This document shows positions 56,161 through 64,000 of a stretch of DNA of 64,000 nt, one piece after another. The stretch is taken from assembly GCF_046630445.1 (NCBI RefSeq), contig NC_092333.1, positions 361,955,001 to 362,019,000 of the forward strand, in the 5' to 3' direction. The stretch's first letter is position 1. The number at the start of each line of letters is the position of its first letter. Below the pieces are notes generated by a model, which was given only the letters and a program-made list of their open reading frames with translations, made no database searches and was not told where the DNA came from. This DNA comes from Rutidosis leptorrhynchoides (taxonomy: Eukaryota; Streptophyta; Magnoliopsida; Asterales; Asteraceae). The translations under genes and the position numbers were made by a program.

Positions 56161-58319
56161 TGTAACACCCCATTTTCCCGTGCACGTCTAAAGGTACGTA
56201 CTTAATCAATAGTACGCTTATAACTTATTCGTTATGTGATTAAATGAACTAAAGTGTTAGTCAGGTGTAAGTGCATATATGTATATGTGTGTATATATAT
56301 ATGGGTATATTCGAATGCGTGCGTGTACGCGTATATGAATGTGACGTGATGGCGTTGAGTCGTGTGAGACTTAAGGTTAAAGTTTAGACGTGCATAGGAA
56401 GGGTGAATGAGGTGTGCTAGTTGTTGAACCCTTGATTCATGTTAAATTGTCGAAGTGACCAGACCTAGGCTAACGCCGCGCCGCGACAAACGGGTCCGCG
56501 CCGCGACCATTGAAGCAAACCAGGATCAGAAAGAGGGTTAAGAGTGATCATTTTTCCTTCGATTCATCGCGTCGCGACGAATGGCGCCGCACCGCGGCAT
56601 CCCTGCAGATCAGACTCCGAATTCTGCTCAAATTAAATAGGGTTTAGGGGCAATTTGGTCTTTTTACGTGTAGATCTGTTTGGAGCTTTTTAATATCAGC
56701 CACTTGTTCTCCATTTCTTATTTCTTTTCCATTTTCTTTCACATTTTCCTCTCAAATCCTAAAACCCACTTAGATTAAACTCAAGATTTGAAGGTGAAGT
56801 TTTGTGAATCAATCCTAGAAGCAAGAATTAAAGTTGCTCTCCTTGTTATTAGCTACAACAGGATAGTTTTGGTAACTCTCAACTCTAAGTTTTGAGTTTC
56901 ATTTAGTTTAAGCTTGGGTTTGGTTCATATGGAACTTGTGTGACCCATTTGAGGGTTAAATGGTTGGATTTTGGGTTGGATTGTTAAAAGGAAACCCTAA
57001 ATAGCTATTATCTAGGGTTTGGTCTTGTGATTTGAGGTTGTAAGCGCTAAGTGATGTTGTTAGTCACTAATTCACTTTTAAAAGGATGAAAGAATTTTTA
57101 ATGTGTAAGTTGGACTTGGTTTGTGAGTCAAAGAGTCAAAAGAGCACTAGTTGACCTAATCGGGTGAAATGGTTATGAAATACACCAAGTTTATGTTAGT
57201 TGATGTTAATAGACCCTAATCACTAGCTTTTAGTGATTTATGACAAGGAATGGTCATTAATGGGCGGTTTTGGGTAGTTGAGTCATTTAATGCAATCGGG
57301 TCATTAAATGCTCAAGGGTTTGAAGTTGGCATTTAATTCAACTAGATTGTATGTTAATAAAATGCATAATGTAATAGGTACATTACATTGAAGGTTTACA
57401 AGCTCGGTTAGCTTCCACAAGAGTCTTGAGGTGAGTGGAATGATTATGCATATGTGTATATAATGTATTTACTTGTACGAGATTCGATGTGGGTTTAAGT
57501 TCGGGCGGTCGATACCACATCGGGTCAATATATGATATGGGTTTAAGTTCGGGCGTTCGATGCCATGTCATATATGTGTGTGGGCATGTAGTGTGGGTTT
57601 AAAGTTCGGGCGTTCGATACCACATTACACGTGACGGGTGGGTTTAAAGTTCGGGTGATCGATACCACTCCGGGGTTAGTGTTATAATTTGTTGTGCACT
57701 ATTAGTTGTTGGGAACACCAATGGGAAATTCGAAGTACCATTCCTTGTACTATTGGTTAACCATGGCTATGTGTTTGTTGTGTGGTGTTTTCACATTATT
57801 CGAGTTATATATGTTATCGTTGTGCTAGCTTGTGGTCTTGGAGATTTAGCATTATGCCTTGTGTTGGTATGTCTTTTAAATTGCTAGCGTGTATGAGGTA
57901 ATTGTGTATATGATTGCATGTAAATAGGTTATATATGTATGTGTATAATTATTGCATTCACTAAGCGTTAGCTTACCCTCTCGTTATTTATCTTTTTAGA
58001 TGCAGGAACAGTTAAGGGCAAGGGGGTTATCGGACATTATGTGTCCCGTGATGATGCTTTGTTGGAGTTTTGATGTTGGCTTAACGTTTTGGGTAGTTTA
58101 GTCCCAAACCATGCTCGAAGTGTCGTTTGGATTGTAAACTATCATTTATAATGGGTCAAACTTGTACTAAACTTTATTCGTGGCCCTCGTGCCTTTTGTA
58201 AACAATTAATTGTTGTGCGTTTAAATGGAACTCGTGAAATGGGTTACATATTTATTTGGCGTGTAATTGTGTTGTATAAAAAAAAAATTATAGTATGGAT
58301 TATGGGTTGGGTTGTTACA
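56161..58319 (+). repeat. Element G 5' LTR
   Basis: 2159 bp, TGTAACACCCC to GGGTTGTTACA. It has GC-rich CGCCGCGCCGCGAC-type dyad repeats at 56473-56510 and 56567-56600 and the hairpin array. It shares blocks with the H LTR, such as AGGTGAGTGGAATGATTAT before the array and CTTACCCTCTCGTT after it. Confidence 0.94.
57485..57670 (+). repeat. Array of four covarying hairpins in element G LTR
   Basis: Four copies of a 22-23-base loop (GTTTAA(A)GTTCGGGCG then T-TCGATA, starting at 57493, 57541, 57597 and 57642), each in its own stem: CGATGTGG/CCACATCG (8 bp perfect), TATATGATATGG/CCATGTCATATA (12 bp, one G-T), TGTAGTGTGG/CCACATTACA (10 bp, one G-T) and GGGTGG/CCACTC (6 bp, one G-T). The loop-closing GG/CC is fixed, and the outer pairs change together. 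It occupies the same LTR position as the H array but with an unrelated loop. Confidence 0.9.
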
Positions 58320-58321
58320 AG

Positions 58322-58333
58322 TGGTATCAGAGC
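58322..58333 (+). other. Element G primer-binding site (initiator tRNA-Met)
   Basis: TGGTATCAGAGC two bases after the LTR. Confidence 0.95.
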
Positions 58334-58719
58334 ATGGTCTAAGGGATTTAGGTGACTTGAGAAAGGCGCCTAGACTTAGACTTTTGTGTTGTGGAATTAT
58401 ATGCGGGACTTGTAGGACTACGGGTCAGTGCGGGGTTTGATTAGTTCTTTGATGCATAAGTGGACAACTATGCTATGTTATGATGTTACTAATCATGTGT
58501 TGTTGTTTTGAACATCGAGCAAGGTGGTTGTGACACGTTTGAGCATGCCACGGCATGTGAGCGTAATAGTGAGTCGCGACCACTATTACGGTTGCAAGTC
58601 AAGTCAAGCAAGGATGTGCGACAAGTATCGAGCTAGATGTGGTGTGTGTGCGGTCATATGCATAGGTATATATGTGTATTAAATTGTTGGTGATGTCTAA
58701 TCCATTTTTTATCTTTAGA

Positions 58720-60246
58720 ATGAAGACGAGAAACGGAACGAATACGAATGGCAATGGTGGTCCCTCTCATGTGGAGGAAGATGAGATGACTACCAAGATT
58801 GAGACCGCTTTAGAAAACTATGTTTAGGTTTTCTCACGAAGGGTTAAACAAATATTTGAAGAGTCGGTTCCAGAACAAATTTTCGATATGATTCAAGAAC
58901 GGATGACTAATGCCGTTAAAGAAGAAGTTGAAAGGAGGTTTCCTAGACCTCAAAATGTGGGTGAGTTGGAGTTTAGCTATAAGAACTTCTTGGCGACTAA
59001 GCCTCCTCACTTTCACGGGGATCCCGACCCCATGAAGAGTGCGGCTTAGATTTCTGATGTTGAAGGTTGTTTTCGCACGACCGAGTGCCCTCCAAAAAAG
59101 AAAACAAGGCTTGCTACTAGTTTGTTAAGGGGCCATGCTAAAGATTGGCTCGATGGCAAGATTGATATGGTGGGTGATGCGGCTTTTGTGGGGTTATCTT
59201 GGGTGGATTTCAAGAAGGAGTTTTTCCTTGAATATCGTACGCAAGCGGATCTTTCCAAATTGCGCAACGAGTTAAGGAACATGCGTCAAGGGTCTTTGGA
59301 CCTAAACACTCTTAAAACCAACTTTCTCGCTAAGGCGCGTTTTTGCCCCGAGTATGTGGGGAATGATCAATTGTTAATGGAATACTTTCATGCGACCCTT
59401 AGAGATGATTTGAAGGGTAAAATTAGTATTGGTCATGTTGAGACCTTTGCTAAGCTTTTGGCGGTGGCGAAGGGGTTTGAAGTGCAAGCTCCGAGTCCGG
59501 TTAGTTATGTGCCAAGTAAACGAAAGTTTGAAGCTTCTAATTTTTCGAACAAGAAGAGTAAGGGAGCATCCGAAAGTGTCGGTAGCGTGAAGAAGGGTGC
59601 TTCTAGTGGTCACATGGTCACTTGTTTCAATTGTGGGCAAAAAGGTCACTACTCTCGTGATTGCCCAAAACCGCGTACTAATGTGATCACATGGTTCAAT
59701 TGTCAACAAGAAGGGCACCGAAAGTCGGAGTGCCCCGAACTCCGAAATGATCAAGTTAAGAGAATGGAGAAGGCGGCGGGGTCGGTTAGGGGACGTAATT
59801 ATTTAATGACCAATGACGAAGCCAAGCAATCCAATGAAGTCATTTCAGGTACTTTTAGGGTTAACTCTAATCCGGCAAGGATTCTATTTGATAGCGGTGC
59901 AAATTTATCGTTTGTGTCTCCAAAATTTGTGCCTAAACTTGATAAACCATTAGCTAAGTTAAGTCGTCCGGTAGAAGTCGAAATAGCGAATGGCAAGACG
60001 GTGCTAGTGGTTGATGTTTGTAAGAATTGTAATGTTGTGTTTGGTTCCGAGAACTTTAATATTGATCTCATTCCGATGACATTGGGTGATTTTGATATCG
60101 TGATTGGTATGGATTGGCTCGATCATAATAGAGCCGATATTGCGTGCCATGAAAAATCTATTCGTGTGAAGAACCTAAATGGGGGAGAGTTAATTATTCA
60201 TGGTGATAAACGTAGAAGACTTGTACCGGGATGCACTTTTGCCTAG
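58720..60246 (+). pseudogene. Element G Gag and aspartic protease (two stops)
   Basis: ATG at 58720 (MKTRNGTNTNGNGG). Stops at 58825-58827 and 59047-59049, the second where H has Trp (WISD). Open afterwards: Gag core (LRGHAKDWLDGKID, EFFLEYRTQADLS), knuckle 1 CFNCGQKGHYSRDC intact, knuckle 2 with first Cys changed to Trp (WFNCQQEGHRKSEC), retropepsin LFDSGANLSFVS and DIVIGMDWLDHN. It ends at a TAG just after the protease, where a deletion joins it to RT in another frame. Confidence 0.9.
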
Positions 60247-62791
60247 GATTAACGATTTGTTTGACCAACTCCCAGGTGCGACGTATTTCTCAAAAATTGA
60301 CCTACTGTCCGGCTATCACCAAATGTGGGTCCGTGAGGAAGATATTGAGAAAACGGCCTTTCGAACACGTTACGGGCATTTTAAATTTGTGGTTATGCCT
60401 TTTAGTCTTACGAATGCACCGGCAGCATTCATGGATCTTATGAACCGAGTGTGCCAACCTATGTTGGACAAGTCGGTAATTGTGTTCATTGACGATATTC
60501 TTGTCTATTCTAAGAGCATGACGGAACATGAACGCCACTTGCGCGAAGTGTTGAAGACGTTGAGAAAAGAGAAGTTGTATGATAAATTCTCAAAATGTGA
60601 ATTTTGGCTAAGGGAGGTTCAATTCCTTGGCCATATTGTGAACAAGGATGGTATTCAAGTGGATCCAGGGAAGATAGAGATGGTGAAGGAATGGGGACGA
60701 CCGACTACGCCTAAGGAAATTCGAAGTTTTCTCGGATTGGCCGGTTACTATCGTCAGTTTATCCAAGACTTTTCCAAGATTGCTTCGCCATTAACTAAGT
60801 TGACAAGGAAGAATACGAGATTCAATTGGGAGAACGAGCAAGAAATCGCTTTTCAATTGTTGAAAGAGAAATTGTGTAAAGCTCCGGTCTTAGTATTGCC
60901 GGAAGGTGTAGATGATATGATGGTCTATTGTGATGCTTCTTTGAATAGGCTCGGGTGTGTTCTAATGCAACGAGGTAAAGTCATCGCTTACGCCTCTCGC
61001 CAATTAAAGGAACATGAAAAGAGATACCCGACTCATGATCTCGAATTAGCGGCGGTGGTCCATGCTTTGAAAATTTGGCGCCATTACTTGTATGGTGTCA
61101 AGTGTACGATTTATTCGGATCACAAGAGTTTGAAACATCTTTTTGATCAACGGGATTTGAATTATCGTCAACGTAGATGGATGGATGTGGTGAAGGATTA
61201 TGATTGTGAGATACTTTATCATTCGGGCAAAGCGAATGTGGTCGCGGATGCATTAAGCCGAAAGAGTCACCACCCGGCGTTACGATTGGGATTGTTACGT
61301 ATGATTATTACTAACGATTTTCTTAAAAAACTTGGTGTGATTCAAATAGAGGCTTACGTTCACAACAAGCATGCGGAACGAATTGTGGGGCAATCGGAAT
61401 TCATTACGATGGGTTCGGGTGGTTTATTGTCTTTTCAAGAAAGAGTGTGGGTGCCTAAAATGGGTGATTTCCGAAAGGTGCTTCTTGATGAGGCGCACAA
61501 GTCTAAGTATTCCATACATCCGGGTGCGACGAAGATGTACCATGATTTGAAGAAAGATTATTGGTGGCCGGGCATGAAACGCGACGTTGTTAAGTATGTT
61601 GAGCAATGCGTCATGTGTTTGCAAGTTAAAGCCAAACACCAAAAGCCGTATGGTAAGTTGCAACCGCTAGAAATTCTGATGTGGAAGTGGGAGCATATTA
61701 CCATGGATTTTATTACCAAGTTGCCAAAAACGGCAAGAACCCAATTTGATACTATTTGGGTGATTGTTGATAGATTGACGAAAAGTGCATTGTTTCTTCC
61801 TATTAAAGAAGCGATTACATCGGAGGCACTTGCGAAGATGTTCATTAAGGAGGTGATATCAAGACACGGCATTCCCGCGTCTATCGTTTCGGATCAGGAC
61901 ACGCGTTTTACTTCTTGATTTTGGAAGAAGTTTCATGAAGATATGGGTACGAGGGTAAATATGAGTACGGCGTACCATCCTCAAACGGACGGTCAAACCG
62001 AACGTACGAATCAAACATTGGAGGATATGTTACATGCGTGTATCATTGACTTCGGTGGTAGTTGTGATGAACATTTACCTTTGGTGGAATTCTCGTACAA
62101 TAATAGTTTTCACTCTAGTATTGGAATGCCACCGTATGAGATGTTGTATGGTAGAAGGTATCGAACCCCGATTTGTTGGGGCGAAGTGGGTCAAAGGGAA
62201 GTCGGGAAATCCGACTTGGTATTGGAGACAAATGATAAAATCGATATGATTCGGGAACATTTGAAAAAGGCACAAGATAGGCAAAAGTCTTATGCCGATA
62301 AGCGTAGACGTTCGATCGAATTCCAAGAAGGTGATATGGTGATGCTCAAGGTTTCGCCATGGAAGGGTATCATTCGGTTTCAAAAACGGGGAAAGTTAGC
62401 TCCTCGGTTTATTGGGCCGTTTAAGGTTTTAGCTCGTGTTGGTGAAGTCGCGTATCGTTTGGAATTACCCGAAGAACTTGCGGGGATCCATAACACATTT
62501 CATGTTTCCCACCTCCGTAAGTGTCTTGCGGATGATTCTTCATGGATGCCTTTAGACGAAATTGAGCTAAACAACAAGTTAGAATACGTTGAAGAGCCGA
62601 TTGCTATACTCGATGAGAAGGTAAAAATGTTGCGTAACAAAGAGGTGAGGACCTTTAAGGTCCAATGGCGTCGTAGTAAAGGTTTCGAGTTTACTTGGGA
62701 GCCCAAAAAATTCGTGTTGGTTTACCTTCCCTCGTGTCATGCAGCTTGGATCGCGAGGACGCGCTCCGATTTAAGTGGGGGAGAGTTGTAA
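60247..62791 (+). pseudogene. Element G RT (N-terminally deleted), RNase H, integrase
   Basis: The frame begins inside RT at [11 protein letters not shown]; compared with H about 400 bp is missing, including the linker and the KKKDG and CIDYRELNK region. Retained: [22 protein letters not shown], RNase H ([27 protein letters not shown]), the integrase zinc finger ([20 protein letters not shown]), and the core [30 protein letters not shown] at 61916-61918 (CGA expected from relatives) splits the core. The tail VQWRRSKGFEFTWEP is followed by a Tekay-like C-terminus ending SGGEL. The final stop lies in the first bases of the 3' LTR. Confidence 0.92.
62770..62786 (+). other. Element G polypurine tract
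   Basis: AAGTGGGGGAGAG immediately before the TG of the 3' LTR, and also part of the coding end (SGGEL). Confidence 0.85.
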
Positions 62792-64000
62792 CACCCCGTT
62801 TTCCCGTGCGCGTCTAAAGGTACATACTTAATCAATAGTATGCTTATAACTTATTCGTTATGTGAATAAATGAACTAAAGTGTTAGTTAGGTGTAAGTGC
62901 ATATATGTATATGTGTGTATATATATGGGTATATTCGAATGCGTTCGTGTACGCGTATATGAATGTGACGTGATGGCATTGAGTCGTGTGAGACTTAAGG
63001 TTGAAGTTTAGAAGTGCATAGGAAGGGTGAATGAGGTGTGCTAGTTGTTGAACCCTTGATTCATGTTAAATTGTCGAAGTGACCAGACCTAGGCTAACGC
63101 CGCGCCGCGACAAGCGGGTCCGCGCCACGACCATTGAAGCAAACCAGGATCAGAAAGAGGGTTAAGAGTGATGATTTTTCCTTCGATTCGTCTCGCCGCG
63201 ACGAATTTCGCCGCACCGCGGCATCCCTGCAGTTCAGACTCCGAATTCTGCTCAAATTAAATAGGGTTTAGGGGCAATTTGGTCCTTTTACGTGTAGATC
63301 TGTTTGGAGCATTTTAATATCAGCCACTTATTCTCCATTTCTTATTTCTTTTCCATTTTCTTTCACATTTTCCTCTCAAATCCTAAAACCCACTTAGATT
63401 AAACTCGAGATTTGAAGGTGAAGTTTTGTGGATCAATCCTAGAAGCAAGAATTAAAGTTGCTCTCCTTGTTATTAGCTACAACAGGATAGTTTTGGTAAG
63501 TCTCAACTCTAAGTTTTGAGTTTCATTTAGTTTAAGTTAGGGTTTGGTTCATATGGAACTTGTGTGACCCATTTGAGGGTTAAACGGGTGGATTTTGGGT
63601 TGAATTGTTAAAAGGAAACCCTAAATAGCTATTATCTAGGGTTTGGTCTTGTGATTTGAGGTTATAAGTTCTAAGTGATGTTGTTAGTCACTAATGCACT
63701 TTTAAAAGGATGAAAGAATTTTTAATGTGTAAGTTGGACTTGGTTTGTGAGTCAAAGAGTCAAAAGAGCACTAGTTGACCTAATCGGGTGAAATGGTTAT
63801 GAAATACACCAAGTTTATGTTAGTTGATGTTAATAGACCCTAATCACTCACTTTTAGTGATTTATGACAAGGAATGGTCATTAATGGGCGGTTATGGGTA
63901 GTTGAGTCATTTAATGCAATCGGGTCATTAAATGCTCAAGGGTTAGAAGTTGGCATTTAATTCAACTAGATTGTATGTTAATAAAATGCATAATGTAATA
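62787..64000 (+). repeat. Element G 3' LTR, first 1214 bases
   Basis: Direct repeat of 56161-57374 with about 3% differences. The window ends before the position of the hairpin array. It preserves a canonical GTAAGT at 63496 where the 5' LTR has GTAACT. Confidence 0.94.

Larger units (their letters stand above)
51626..64000 (+). mobile_element. Element H: Tekay-like retrotransposon, 3' half outside window
   Basis: 5' LTR 51626-53609, primer site, gag, protease and RT up to 56160, where element G is inserted; the rest should follow G beyond the window. The left flank is CATAC, which should recur after its 3' LTR. Gag and pol have at least five stops. H and G are related families: gag, protease and RT are clearly similar, and the LTRs share blocks. 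Confidence 0.88.
56161..64000 (+). mobile_element. Element G: Tekay-like retrotransposon, 3' LTR end outside window
   Basis: 5' LTR 56161-58319, primer site, gag-protease, RT, RNase H, integrase, purine tract and 3' LTR from 62787 to the window end. Inserted into the RT of H; the left flank GAAAA should recur after the 3' LTR. The two LTRs show about 35-40 differences over the 1214 comparable bases (about 3%), older than B and C. A deletion of about 400 bp between protease and RT inactivates it. Confidence 0.92.

Overview
This is a stretch of plant nuclear DNA. It is AT-rich and consists almost entirely of nested LTR retrotransposons of the Ty3/gypsy superfamily, plus remnants of DNA transposons. 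The sequence style of the elements (Tekay/Del-like chromoviruses with 2-3.5 kb LTRs and initiator-Met primer sites) suggests a flowering plant with a large genome, plausibly Asteraceae. That family-level guess is inference only. I see no intact host gene, rRNA, tRNA gene or CRISPR array.

Left nest (1-30333), four levels deep. Element D is a minus-strand Tat-like element without a visible polymerase, with gag-protease, a tRNA-Lys-like primer site and an opposite-strand spliced ORF. D is interrupted by element A (plus strand, Tekay-like; only its 3' half lies in the window). A is interrupted inside its RNase H/integrase region by element C (plus strand, 2198-19921, target duplication GACGC). 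C is a non-autonomous element carrying a fragment of a host poly(A)-binding-protein gene. The 5' LTR of C is interrupted by element B (minus strand, 2303-11944, duplication TATTT). B is very young (its two 2364-bp LTRs differ at about 8 positions) and nearly intact, but has three in-frame stop codons.

Middle (30334-38127). This is non-coding DNA with a tandem duplication of about 1.35 kb. The first copy was later hit by a 639-bp hAT-type MITE (perfect 8-bp duplication; the second copy shows the empty site) and by a 2.46-kb Helitron-like insertion carrying exon-like pieces of an unidentified gene. A decayed Athila-like gag fragment follows.

Right nest (38128-64000). Element E (minus strand, Tekay-like, decayed) has a solo LTR (F) and a 1.2-kb Mutator-like element in its left LTR, a second solo LTR (I) inside its reverse transcriptase, and element H (plus strand) in its right LTR. 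H is in turn interrupted in its reverse transcriptase by element G (plus strand), which runs off the window inside its 3' LTR.

The most unusual signals are in non-coding parts of the elements. The LTRs of H and G each hold a tandem array of 4-5 hairpins whose loops are conserved while the stems change by compensatory substitutions. The array sits inside a possible LTR intron, and the two related families use different loop sequences. Several LTR families carry clusters of short GC-rich palindromes or short direct repeats. Element C has captured a poly(A)-binding-protein segment, and D has an unusually long tRNA-derived block at its primer site.
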